From the NCBI GenBank assembly GCA_003194525.1, contig NBIV01000203.1:48716-112715 (forward strand): 64,000 nucleotides of DNA, written 5' to 3'. This stretch comes from Gracilariopsis chorda (lineage: Eukaryota; Rhodophyta; Florideophyceae; Gracilariales; Gracilariaceae). Within the stretch, counting starts at the first letter, position 1; each line of letters starts with the position of its first letter. The position numbers and the translations under genes are program-made. This document shows, one piece after another, positions 29,274 through 38,367 of this stretch. The notes beneath the pieces were generated by a model, which did not search any database, was not told the origin of the DNA, and was given only the letters and a program-made list of their open reading frames with translations.

Positions 29274-30850
29274 TGTGGAGTATTTGTGATACGGTTAAGC
29301 TGATGTACAGATTCGAAGGGACATAAGCAGTTCTCGGATACTCGTTGTGGATTTAGAGAAACTTCAGCGGCAGTCAGTACTAGGGAATGATGAAGCCTGC
29401 TGAGGAGCAGCTCAGAGTGAGCGAGCTGAGTACAAGAGAACGAAAGGTCTCCTGCTGATAAAGAGGATATGCTTTGAGAAAAGTATGCTGGGAAGATACC
29501 ATGGCGTAGCATAGGCCACAAATATCTACGTTGAGCGGGGCAAAACCGCGCCCTCGCCGTTGTGAGCAGACTTGATGTGATGCACCGTTTCAGAAAAGGG
29601 CTTCCTAGATATGCAGACGTTACCGACAGTAGTGGACGGATACAATTTCAGAGCCCGAGAAACGACAGCATTGAGAAAGATTTGTTGCACGTCCAGACGT
29701 GTATCACCCTACCGAGAGTAGCACGTCTCTGCGTTTACTGAGAGCAAGTGCGAGCTTGTCAAACCCTGGTTGAAAAACTCCGAGTACGACCAACACCACT
29801 GAAAAGATAGAAAGATCTGCGTACGCGGAACCCGTAGTTAGTTATCTCTGAATATCTTCGAAAACCTTGTGCTCACGGAGTCATGGCGGTAACTGCACCG
29901 TGATAAAATAGCTAGATACAACCGAAATATATAGATGAACACGTTCGCGTACACGTCCGCTACCGCTTCGCGACAACCTTGCTAAGCAGGAGCTTCAACT
30001 GACACTAGTGGTTTCAGAGTCCGCCCCTACACGCACAGTGACAGTCTCTATGACAAGTATCGATTGTTCCGGCCTACCTTTGGTATGGAAAAGCAGATAT
30101 GCGACCTGTGTGTATGTTCCGCACACGAAATATCTACTTGCTGTTGGCGTCGCGACGCCAACCAGTATTCGGTCTTGCTAGCCCAAAGTAGAGAAAACTG
30201 ATGACAGGACTTGAGATATATAGAACATTGAAAAACTTCTGTACCATCCCCAGCGAAGAGATCTTCAAACCAATAACTAAAGCTTCGAGGGCGCCTTAAG
30301 TAGGAATGGAAGTAGCCCATGGTGAACGACGAGTTTCTGTTTAGTCGTTGAAAGTACACTTCGAGTAGTCCCCGCTCTCCATTCCAGCATCCCGTGCAAT
30401 GGTGCGAAAGCGCCAGGCAGGTAATGGAATGCACTATGCTTGCAGCACTAAGTCATCAAGCAGCACAGATAGGAACCCGAAATCTACTGACCGTGCGTAC
30501 ATAATCTGCTCGTCGGATCTGGATATGTCTGAGATCAACAGTAGTAGAGATCAGTTACACCTCCTCGTTCGGGACATGAAGCCGTTCTTCATCAGTGGTC
30601 AAAGTCGTCCAAACTAGTGGTCACGGCCTGGCTCGTTAAAACATCTTCGTCGAACAGAGCGTGGGAAAGGGCATTGAAGACTCAAAGACAGGCTTCACTC
30701 GAGCACATCTTCTCTGAACTTGTAGTTGAAACGCGCCGCACAAAGGTATACTGCACATGAAAATCACCAAAACGTCGGCAAAGCATATGGGATGAGAACG
30801 CCAGGGAGCTTTACAGAATCTCTGAAACGAAATAAATGAGAACTGGGTAC
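29274..30850. other. Intergenic, no recognised gene
   Basis: About 1.6 kb between the start of the zinc-finger gene and the 3' end of the tryptophan-motif gene. The longest frame (30434-30048, minus, 128 codons) has no family motif. Non-coding RNA or untranslated regions are possible, but nothing can be shown. Confidence 0.45.
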
Positions 30851-32791
30851 TCATCCTTCTTCCTCACTGGGAAGTTCGTTCGTCAAATCTCTCGCTATGG
30901 TTTTCCACGGGTTAACCGTACCATCGTTCTCCAGTCTGGCTTGTCGCGAACCGGAATTGTCTGGAGATTCTTTCCCACTGCTGAATGACTGCTCGCTGGT
31001 CGGAGAAATCTCCTGAGCCATACTGCGCCATTGATCGATGTTGCTGCTGTTGGAACGCGCAGATTTCGCACTGGCACGTTGGACCGTATCTGTCCTCGAC
31101 TCCCACCACTGTTGAAAGCGAGAAGTATCAATATTCCCGGACACGCGATCCCACTGCTCCCAAGCAGAGCGTTCAGATGACGCCTTTCTACCCGCACTGT
31201 CATCGCGATCTGACGATTGCGAATCGGAAGCTATAGACCAAGAATCTGACGACGCACTGTCCGTACCTTCGCTCAGAGAGGACTCCCATTGTTCGTTTGC
31301 AGAGCGCCAAGTATCCCACGCACTACTCTGCGCACCTGATGCGGTCGAGTTTGCCTGATTAGGCGCGCTGTCTCCGGTTGGAGCACTAGACGGTACGCCC
31401 GATGTGAGCTCTAGTGCACTGGCTCGCCACATATCGACTTCCTGTTTGGGGTCCCTTGATTGCACCTTCTCATTAGCCCTTTCCCAGGTTGCGCTGCCAC
31501 TACGCCAGCTGCCCCACGCGGAGGCCTCTGTCACATCGTCATCAGTATCGCTCTCCACGCTCTCCACGCTCTCAGCGTGAAGTGGGTCTGATTCAGGGTC
31601 TTGGATGCTCGGCGCCGACTCCAGCACGGATTGAGTATCGCTCTGCTGCTGCTGTCGTCCGGAGTGCGCAATGTCGCTCTCCACATCCAGATTAAGCTCC
31701 CGCGCAATTGAACGCCATTGCTCAGCGTCTGCCTTAGGGTCTCTCAAAGGAGCACCCTGTTGGATCAACTGATTAATCTCCCTTTCCGCGCCCGCCCAGC
31801 TCGCGCCGTAGGTTGCGCTGCGCATAAACTTATTTCGTAAAAAGCGCGGCATGTTGTCACGAGTGAGCAACTGCTCCGAGTTAGATTGATCCGTGTATGG
31901 TGCAGAGTCGGTTTGTTTCGGCGGTTGAGCGGGGTCAGCAGACGGTTGTTGCTGCTCCATGTTCTGTCTGGCTTGTTGTTCAGCTTTGATTCTCCTTTCC
32001 TTCTCGTGCTGTTTACGAAGTTCCCTGCGAACGTCGTCAAATCTCATCCAGTCTACGTCCGGATTCCAGCCTCCACCTGCGTGTGCGCCCTTGTCAAGAT
32101 CGGCGCTCTCACGAATCGGGTTTAGTTCGTCATCAGGTTCTGGTGGGGGTCCCACTAAATCGCGAGCAATATGACGATATTGATCTGTTTTGGCGAGCGG
32201 GTCATACTGCTCAAGCTCTTGCTTAAGGCGGGACTGTAAGTCAACCATCTCGCCCGTCACGTCCCTAGCCATCTTCCACACGCCAGAAGGCGGCTGCTGG
32301 TGTACGGTAGAATCATCTGCAGAGTGTTGCTGCGGGGCTTTGTGCGATACATCATCGGAAATGGACCGTGCAGCGTCTCGCCAGAAGTCTGTTTCCGCCT
32401 TGGGATCACGTTGTACGGCGGGTTGTTGAGGACGCTGTTGCACGGCTTGCCACGCGGTCCATGGATTTGGGCGTTCTTCAAAGTGGTCGGGGCGGCCCTC
32501 TGGGTAGTGCCACTTGTCGACGGGGTCGGGGTTGACGGCTGGGCTGTCGGAGGAGTGTGAATCGGGGGCTAACTCGCGAGCTAGGTCCATCCACGAGGGG
32601 TCGCCGGGTTCATTTGGCGGTGGTGCGGCTGAGGCGCGCGTGCAAGGGCATGGGGTTGGACGTGGGCGCGGAGGTGTTTTGGTGGAGGTGTTGGATGAGG
32701 GCCTGGCGGGGAGGAGAGGGGTTGCGGCGAGGAAGAGAAGTGCGGGCATTGTCGGTCGGAGTGGGCGCTTTAAGGGAGATCTCGCGGACAT
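30851..32791 (-). CDS. Low-complexity protein with repeated W-R-x-x-A-R motifs
   Basis: 646 residues from ATG 32791 (MSARSPLKRP). I recognise no known family. The start has a hydrophobic patch (MPALLFLAATPLLP) then a long basic/Pro/Ser/Thr stretch, which could be a signal or plastid-targeting region. The rest looks disordered (Ser, Gln, Asp, Glu, Pro). It is punctuated by a tryptophan motif of the type D-P-K-x-E-x-x-x-W-R-x-x-A-R-E-L. Copies are near W67, W137, W172, Y205, W359, W455, W588 and W629. A second motif, A-W-x-x-W-R-S, occurs at 426-429 and 492-495, with looser copies at 111-114 and 544-547, often 20-45 residues before the first type. Spaced identical short motifs in a disordered chain suggest a multivalent scaffold or linker. 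The partner is unknown. Confidence 0.75.
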   Translation of the reverse strand: MSARSPLKRPLRPTMPALLFLAATPLLPARPSSNTSTKTPPRPRPTPCPCTRASAAPPPNEPGDPSWMDLARELAPDSHSSDSPAVNPDPVDKWHYPEGRPDHFEERPNPWTAWQAVQQRPQQPAVQRDPKAETDFWRDAARSISDDVSHKAPQQHSADDSTVHQQPPSGVWKMARDVTGEMVDLQSRLKQELEQYDPLAKTDQYRHIARDLVGPPPEPDDELNPIRESADLDKGAHAGGGWNPDVDWMRFDDVRRELRKQHEKERRIKAEQQARQNMEQQQPSADPAQPPKQTDSAPYTDQSNSEQLLTRDNMPRFLRNKFMRSATYGASWAGAEREINQLIQQGAPLRDPKADAEQWRSIARELNLDVESDIAHSGRQQQQSDTQSVLESAPSIQDPESDPLHAESVESVESDTDDDVTEASAWGSWRSGSATWERANEKVQSRDPKQEVDMWRASALELTSGVPSSAPTGDSAPNQANSTASGAQSSAWDTWRSANEQWESSLSEGTDSASSDSWSIASDSQSSDRDDSAGRKASSERSAWEQWDRVSGNIDTSRFQQWWESRTDTVQRASAKSARSNSSNIDQWRSMAQEISPTSEQSFSSGKESPDNSGSRQARLENDGTVNPWKTIARDLTNELPSEEEG

Positions 32792-33566
32792 GGCGAGATT
32801 TGTGAAGTGCGTTGGTATTGCAGTTTGTGAGATGGCACTGCAAGCGTAGATTGGTGCAGTAGTGTACACTACAGCGTAACAGGAGTGCTCGATATAACGT
32901 GCTTATCGCACTGCTGCCCGACGGCGCCATTCAACCGCGGCGCAGCGCACAAAAAGGCGTGGGTGTCGTGGGTGTCATCATGGTCACAAGTTTTGACTCT
33001 TTACGACTAGACTATGTCTGTAGTCTACCAAGGCTAGGCCACATGTCCGGTGTGAACTGATGAGAGTCGCAGCTGGTACAGTACACGTCCACCACAGTGG
33101 GAACGAGTGACACGTCTGTGCCGTGTTGTTCGCGCGCTTCTCGGTCGTGGAGTCGTCCATGCGGCGCGACACGTCACCGTTCGACGCGTGCGAGACGAGA
33201 GTGGAGGCTGGCTGCCCATGAGCAAGCGCCTGTGAGCACAACGCACGCGAAGACCAACACCACCGGCTGAAAGCAATTAGAGTGTTTAAAGTGTACATGA
33301 AGAACAACGCTCCAAGAAAAAAAAAAAAAGATCAAGTCAGGTCACAAAAGAAGCCGCCCCCGAGTACAAACAGCTTCTGTCCCCTCACTCCGTACGGCAC
33401 ACAATACACAATCCTCTAACAACGACAACGACAACAACAACAACAACACCCTATCTACTCGTCAACACCCCCCCCCCCCCATTGCACAAACCATCTTGCA
33501 AAAGTTATATACTGTACCAAATCGCAGCAAAAATTAAAGAGAAAGCAAAAAATGAAAAACCAACCA
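32792..33566. other. Intergenic with simple repeats
   Basis: Upstream of the tryptophan-motif gene and downstream of the BTB gene. Holds a perfect GTAGTGTACACTAC palindrome (about 32862-32875), an A-run at about 33317-33329, an AAC microsatellite at about 33420-33449 and a run of 13 C at 33468-33480. No gene recognised. Confidence 0.5.
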
Positions 33567-35015
33567 TCATGAGCACACCTCCACGCCACTCGAGGACGGC
33601 GCTGTATCCGAGCCGCGCATGTACAGAGTGGCGCCCACCAGCAGCGAGTCCGTGTCCTCGTGCAGAAAGCCCAACGCGCTGTTCCTCATCTGCGACAGCT
33701 GCAAGAAGCGATGAAAGCCCCAATGGTCGCTCGCCTCCGTGAAGTGGTGCGACGACGAGAACGAGATCGTCTGCGTCGCGTCCTTGCGATTGATGAGGAA
33801 GATGTCAAACTTGGCGCTCACATCCACCTTCACGCGCGCGCAGTTGCTCCTCGCCTGCACGTACATGGACAGGAACAGATCCTTCGCCTTCCCGTACCCC
33901 CGCGGGTAGATTTTGAGCCGCCACACAATGCCCGTGTTGCTGTCCAGCGCCCACGGAGTGCGCACAATTTCCTCTTCATCCGCCGGCGCCATGCGAGTGA
34001 CGCCGCGCTGCACATGCGAAAACGTGAACACACTAGCATCTCGTCGGTGCGCTTTCAGGTGGCATCCCATCTGTAAAGCCGCCTCCACCTTGTCATCATC
34101 GTCATCATGAGCGCCGCGTCTCGTGAGTCGCTCAAACAGCGTTTGACGAAACGCGCTGGACTTGAACACAACGGCAGAGCGCCCCATAGCGCCCAACTGC
34201 CTATCCGACAGCTTTTCCAAACGCACGTGCTTTAACAGCGCATCCAAATGCTGCGCACGCTGCTTTTCATCCGCACTGGTCCATCGTAGAATGGCATCGA
34301 ACACGGCAACTTCACTCTTCACCAACAGCGCGCCGCTTCGGATGATGCGCAGTAGCAGCGACAGCGGACATTGCAAAAACGCCGGTGACAGAGCAAGAGC
34401 GTCAAAATGAGTTTCCATGGCGCTGTAGCAAGCGCCTTCCAAAGCGGACAGGTCGTACTGATGTGCCTGCTGCAACAGCGCGAAGCAATTCTGCATGCCG
34501 ACGCGCGACACGAGAAAGTTCTCCACAAACAATTCAAGCCGTTCCAGCTGGTACATTCGGGCGGTGGCCAGCAGCAACAGCGCCGTCGGCTCGTCATGAA
34601 TGTCAAGTTGAGCGTGGTAGATGTAATGCATGGCCATTTTCCAAGCGCGCTTATCAAGCGAACGCAGCTCGATTTCAGGCGCGTCGCGTTCCATCATGGA
34701 GTTAGTGAACATGGCTTTAAACACGGTTGAAACGGCGGCCAGAACGGCGCGATGGGCGGGGAAACGCTCGTCCTGAACGATGAGAACAACGTCGCAGAGC
34801 GAGTGTAGTTGCGGGTCGGATAACATGTTGGCTAAGACGCAGCGGAGGTGGGTGGGGGCGTCGAGATGACCTCCGATGGTGCACTCGGCGGTCATTGAGG
34901 AGGTTGGCGTGGTGGCGTCGCGGCGGCGTTTGATGGGGTGTTGCAGACGGGGCGAGCAAGCTCTGCGTGCCAAGGGGAGCGTTACTTGGGTGGAAGGCAC
35001 ACGGTGACTATCCAT
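33567..35015 (-). CDS. BTB-BACK-MATH domain protein
   Basis: 482 residues from the ATG at 35015 (MDSHRVPSTQ). The frame runs 121 codons further upstream, but that part looks like leader sequence. Domains: basic N-tail; BTB/POZ at about 70-170 (LCDVVLIVQDERFPAHRAVLAAVSTVF, EIELRSLDKRAWKMAMHYIYH); BACK at about 175-295 (CFALLQQAHQYDLSALEGAC, VAVFDAILRWTSADE); a basic/acidic linker; and a MATH/TRAF-like beta domain at about 360-470 (VWRLKIYPRGYGKAKDLFLSMYVQ, HWGFHRFLQLSQM). BTB-BACK proteins usually dimerise and bind cullin-3, while MATH or Kelch domains capture substrate for ubiquitination. The usual order is MATH-BTB; here MATH is C-terminal. Substrate unknown. Confidence 0.85.
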   Translation of the reverse strand: MDSHRVPSTQVTLPLARRACSPRLQHPIKRRRDATTPTSSMTAECTIGGHLDAPTHLRCVLANMLSDPQLHSLCDVVLIVQDERFPAHRAVLAAVSTVFKAMFTNSMMERDAPEIELRSLDKRAWKMAMHYIYHAQLDIHDEPTALLLLATARMYQLERLELFVENFLVSRVGMQNCFALLQQAHQYDLSALEGACYSAMETHFDALALSPAFLQCPLSLLLRIIRSGALLVKSEVAVFDAILRWTSADEKQRAQHLDALLKHVRLEKLSDRQLGAMGRSAVVFKSSAFRQTLFERLTRRGAHDDDDDKVEAALQMGCHLKAHRRDASVFTFSHVQRGVTRMAPADEEEIVRTPWALDSNTGIVWRLKIYPRGYGKAKDLFLSMYVQARSNCARVKVDVSAKFDIFLINRKDATQTISFSSSHHFTEASDHWGFHRFLQLSQMRNSALGFLHEDTDSLLVGATLYMRGSDTAPSSSGVEVCS

Positions 35016-35600
35016 GTGCGTTGTTTTTGTTGTTGGTTGTTGCGCTTGTTGCGTAGTGGGGATGAAGGCGCAAGTGAAAGACGGGCCGAAAGAGGATGCA
35101 GAAGAGTTGGGGAGTTTTGGGGATGTGGTGTTTCTTTTTGTCGGTGCTATGGTTGTTGCACATGGGTGCGGGTTGATTGCGTGGCAGAAGCAAGTGGTGT
35201 AGTTGAGCGGTGAGTGAGATGAATGTGCAGTTGGTTGGAGTCGCGAGAGCATGGAAAAGGGGGTTGCAACTGCAACGGGTTTTTGACTTTTTGGGTAGGC
35301 GTTGAACTCACACACACACACAAGTGTTTGTGTTGAAGGATGCCGTTTAATTTTGGAGAATGCTGGAACACAAGCCAAGTCGGGGAAGAACGGCGCGGGG
35401 CGGAGGCGGAGTTCAAGAGGGAAGCTTTGTGTGCTTTCTTTTTTGGAGCTTTTTAGGTGGTGGCGGTGGCGGGTGGGCGGTGGTGGTGGTGGTAGTGGTG
35501 GTGTTTTGTGTAAGTCTGCTTTACAAGCGGTGAGGGCGGTGGGCAGTTGCGAGGCAAGCGCCGTTGGCAGGGAGAAGTTGTTCCTGAAAGGCGGGTGTAT
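35016..35600. other. Intergenic with microsatellites
   Basis: Upstream leader of the BTB gene and 3' side of the phosphatase gene. Contains a CA run at about 35309-35323 and a GGT/GGC-rich run at about 35457-35505. No gene recognised. Confidence 0.45.
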
Positions 35601-36587
35601 TTATTGTGCGCGAGTTTGCGGCGACAGCGACGGAGACAGCGACGGAGACATGGCCGTTCTCAACAGGTGCCAGTAGGTCTCGTCAAAGCCGCACTTCAAC
35701 AAGTAGTCATCCAGCCCTCCGAATCGGCGACGGATGTATCGCAGCGTGTCCTCCATCACGTCGGGAGGCGCGCCCACCCAGTGCTGCGGCGTCAGCCCGG
35801 CGTGCAACAAGCGTTCACAATAGTCCACTCTCAGCTGCACGGCGGCGTCATCGTCCCACATTTGCTCACTGGCCACGTAGTCCTCGATGATGCTCTGCTC
35901 GGAAACTCCCAGAGTGTGCAGTACCAACGCCGTCAGCAGCCCCGTACGATCCTTCCCAGCGCTGCAGAACACATACACCGAGCCTGAGGAAACGCCCTTT
36001 GCGACGATTCGCAACGCCCTTCCAATCTGAGACGCGCCGGCCTCAACCAGAATCTGGTTGAGCAGCACCAGCCCACCAGCATCCACTTCACTCACAATAG
36101 TTCTTCGCGCAGTGACAGGGCTCACGACCACGCGAGTGGCAATGCGCGCCACACCAGCGCGATCCAGCGTTCTTCCCAGCCCCCACACGACGCGACGTTT
36201 GTTCAACAGCCCCACATGATGAAGACGTCGTTCAAACCCCTCCCCGCACGCAAGCCTCACCACGGCCGCCACATCGTTCCGTCGCTCGTCATTCGAGCGC
36301 AGATCCAACAGCACGTGCGCCGAACGAAGCAGCGCCGCCGCGCAATTGTGCGGCGGGCCCGCCAGCGCTGCTGGCGCGGCGCCGCGGAACAACTTGCCGC
36401 TTCGAATTATGGCCGGCGCGGCAGACGCCACGTCCCGCGCGTTGGGCAGCCCGTTCGGCCCCGTCAGCTGCGCACGCGGGCGACGCCGCCGAAGCGGCAC
36501 TGCGCGACTGACGCTGACGCGCGAGGCGCGGCTTTGCAGCGGCGCGCAGGGCACGAACAGCCGTGTGCTTCGGCAGGAGGCGCGCAT
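35601..36587 (-). CDS. CX5R tyrosine-type phosphatase, probably organelle-targeted
   Basis: 328 residues. The first ~40 are rich in Arg, Ser and Ala without acids (RASRVSVSRAVPLRRRR), like a plastid or mitochondrial transit peptide. NARDVASAAPAIIRSGKLFRG matches the N-R-D-x-x-x-x-x-x-x-x-x-x-x-G-x-x-x-R-S beginning of the Y_phosphatase3 group. LLDLRSNDER follows, and then the P-loop CSAGKDRTG with C208 and R214. Such enzymes remove phosphate from protein tyrosine/serine or from phosphoinositides. C-terminal YIRRRFGGLDDYLLKCGF is also typical. The tail carries a SPSLSPSLSP repeat, coded by a short tandem DNA repeat. Divergent from the BET1-like gene, 281 bp apart. Substrate not predictable. 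Confidence 0.85.
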   Translation of the reverse strand: MRASCRSTRLFVPCAPLQSRASRVSVSRAVPLRRRRPRAQLTGPNGLPNARDVASAAPAIIRSGKLFRGAAPAALAGPPHNCAAALLRSAHVLLDLRSNDERRNDVAAVVRLACGEGFERRLHHVGLLNKRRVVWGLGRTLDRAGVARIATRVVVSPVTARRTIVSEVDAGGLVLLNQILVEAGASQIGRALRIVAKGVSSGSVYVFCSAGKDRTGLLTALVLHTLGVSEQSIIEDYVASEQMWDDDAAVQLRVDYCERLLHAGLTPQHWVGAPPDVMEDTLRYIRRRFGGLDDYLLKCGFDETYWHLLRTAMSPSLSPSLSPQTRAQ

Positions 36588-36868
36588 CTTGTCCGCCCGG
36601 ACGGGGGAGGGGGGTGGGGAGGGAAGCGCTTCCGAACAGCCGCTCTTAACTCGCCTTTACCGTACACTTCCTGCCCGCGTCCGCGCCAACGCGATGTGCT
36701 TGTGCGGTGCTCGACGAGCGAATCTTCGCTGCCGCCCAAGCCACTGCGCCCGCGCCACGTAGGGCACGTTGCGCCATACCCAACTTTTATTCCGGCATCC
36801 TCCGGCATCCGGCACCGCCGTCCCGTCCGCCACGAGCTCCAACCGTCGCAACTCCCCAACCCAAAAAC

Positions 36869-37234
36869 ATGTCGGCGTCTTCCTCGCGCTCACTTCTTTT
36901 CGGCAACGCGTCAGGCGGCGGTGTCGCTGCCTCCGTCGCGGGTGCCGCTTCTGCAGAGGCGACAGAATCCGCAAACGACGCCGCAATAAACCATCTTGCC
37001 TCCTCCACCACCTCCATCAAACACGTCGCGCTCACCATAGAACAATCCGTCACCTCTCAAAATGCCACGCTCTCCTCCCTGGACAAGCGTTTCAACGCCG
37101 CGCAAGCCTCCATAGTTGACACCACGCACCGACTCCGACGCGCAATTCGTTCCAAACCGCTCCCAATCTTCCTCTCCGCGCTCTCCCTCGCGCTCGCGCT
37201 CGCCTTTCTGAGAGCCTTCTTCTCGTCACGTTAG
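36869..37234 (+). CDS. BET1-like Qc-SNARE
   Basis: 121 residues from the ATG at 36869. The frame is open further upstream, but MSASSSRSLLFGN is the natural start. Layout fits Bet1-type SNAREs: short variable N-terminus; a heptad SNARE helix from about residue 36 to 95 (NDAAINHLASSTTSIKHVALTIEQSVTSQN..., central polar residue probably the Gln of SQN); and a C-terminal membrane anchor (PLPIFLSALSLALALAFLRAFF) with only a few residues after it. These tail-anchored proteins act in ER-Golgi vesicle fusion. The match is by shape and heptad pattern rather than strong identity. Its stop lies only 8 bp from the stop of the convergent membrane-protein gene. Confidence 0.65.
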   Translation: MSASSSRSLLFGNASGGGVAASVAGAASAEATESANDAAINHLASSTTSIKHVALTIEQSVTSQNATLSSLDKRFNAAQASIVDTTHRLRRAIRSKPLPIFLSALSLALALAFLRAFFSSR

Positions 37235-37242
37235 AATGTGCT

Positions 37243-37944
37243 TCATTCCGCGTCCACCAGCAGCTCCACCCATTGACCTTTCACATCCACCGCCGTCAAC
37301 ACCATCAGACTGATCGCCGCCACCGTTCCGGCGTACACAAACGCTGTCATAACCTTGACCAACGCCATAATTCCAAACCGTCTTCGCCCCACGAAACAAA
37401 TCCAAGTTCCAAACACTGCCATCCACAACACGCCCGCAACCCCCGCTCGAACCGTCCGCTGCCACCGAATCCAACCGCGTCCGCCCGTTCCAAACGCCCC
37501 GTGCAATCGACCAACCATCCACCATTTCAAGCTCCCCTGCCCGGCAAGAGCAACCATCAGCAGAGACGCCCCCAGTTGATGCACCTCGATTACAGGTCTC
37601 ACCGTCGGTACATTTGCCGTTACGAACCAACATGTCATTGCCACAGCTCCGCACCACCCGTACATCTTCACAAACACCCTCATGTTTTCATTCCCGCTAC
37701 GTTTTGCCAACGCTCGTAGCCACTCGTACTCCGCCGTTTGCGTCAGCGTTCCGAATACCAATGCGGCGTTTTCCCCTAGTGATAGCACGCTCCGTTCCGG
37801 CTCGTTGTGTGACGCGTCAGAGTAGAACGGTATGAAACGTTTGCGATTTGGACGTAATCCAACTACCAATAAAACACTTGCCATCGTCGTCACTGAAATC
37901 GTCACCGCCTGTAACATTCCCAACGTGCTCGCTCGTATTCTCAT
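37243..37944 (-). CDS. Frag1/DRAM/Sfk1 family membrane protein
   Basis: 233 residues from ATG 37944 (MRIRASTLGM); an ATG at 38025 would add 27. About six hydrophobic segments are visible, for example LQAVTISVTTMASVLLVVGL, MYGWCGAVAMTCWFV, HQLGASLLMVALAG, GVLWMAVFGTWICFVG, and two near the C-terminus. The first loop holds PFYSDASHNEPERSVLSLG, matching the P-x-I-S-D-x-x-x-x-P-E-x-x-x-F pattern of Frag1/DRAM/Sfk1 proteins. Members work in autophagy (DRAM), GPI-anchor remodelling (PGAP2/Frag1) or phosphoinositide control (Sfk1), so the exact role is open. Convergent with the BET1-like gene. Confidence 0.7.
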   Translation of the reverse strand: MRIRASTLGMLQAVTISVTTMASVLLVVGLRPNRKRFIPFYSDASHNEPERSVLSLGENAALVFGTLTQTAEYEWLRALAKRSGNENMRVFVKMYGWCGAVAMTCWFVTANVPTVRPVIEVHQLGASLLMVALAGQGSLKWWMVGRLHGAFGTGGRGWIRWQRTVRAGVAGVLWMAVFGTWICFVGRRRFGIMALVKVMTAFVYAGTVAAISLMVLTAVDVKGQWVELLVDAE

Positions 37945-38091
37945 CTTTCTCTCATTCACTACTAAGGTTGCGCAACAACCAAGTTGTAATCCCGATCCGT
38001 CAACTTTGCTGTCCCTTTGCAGCATGCGCTCTCCCGTGTCAGCAAAAGCCTCAACTCACGTGCACCCTGCTGTACACGCACACCTGCTGCA

Positions 38092-38162
38092 ATTGGCTCT
38101 CCGTCCCACACACTCCCACCTCTACACTGTAGAGATGGGAGTTTGTGGGACGGAGAGCCAAT
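38092..38162. repeat. 71-bp near-perfect palindrome
   Basis: Arms of 35 bp around a single central base (C at 38127), 33 of 35 pairs matching. The outer end is ATTGGCTCTCCGTCCCACA. It lies between the divergent starts of the Frag1/DRAM-like and OSCA-like genes. It would form a strong cruciform or RNA hairpin. It may be a foldback insertion, a regulatory palindrome or a small-RNA precursor. Confidence 0.9.
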
Positions 38163-38367
38163 AGTGTGGAGTCTACACCGTACTAGTGCAATCTCATCCG
38201 TTCGTTAGATACATACGGCGTACTGTATTGGCGCCACTCACTACCTTCATGCTTAAAGAGTCGAGGAGCACAATCCGACCAAACCGTTCCGTCGTCAGCT
38301 GCCACTAGCAGCATTGCGCCTTCCCCGCACCCTCCCCCCCATCCCCCCCGCCCTTCCACTATCAAAA

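Noticed and set aside
30048..30434. A 128-codon minus-strand frame in the 29.3-30.8 kb gap
   Set aside because: No family motif, no splice or promoter support and ordinary composition for non-coding DNA.
33420..33480. Possible CRISPR-like or minisatellite array
   Set aside because: Only simple AAC and C runs; no spaced repeats. No CRISPR array, ribosomal RNA or confident tRNA was seen in the window.
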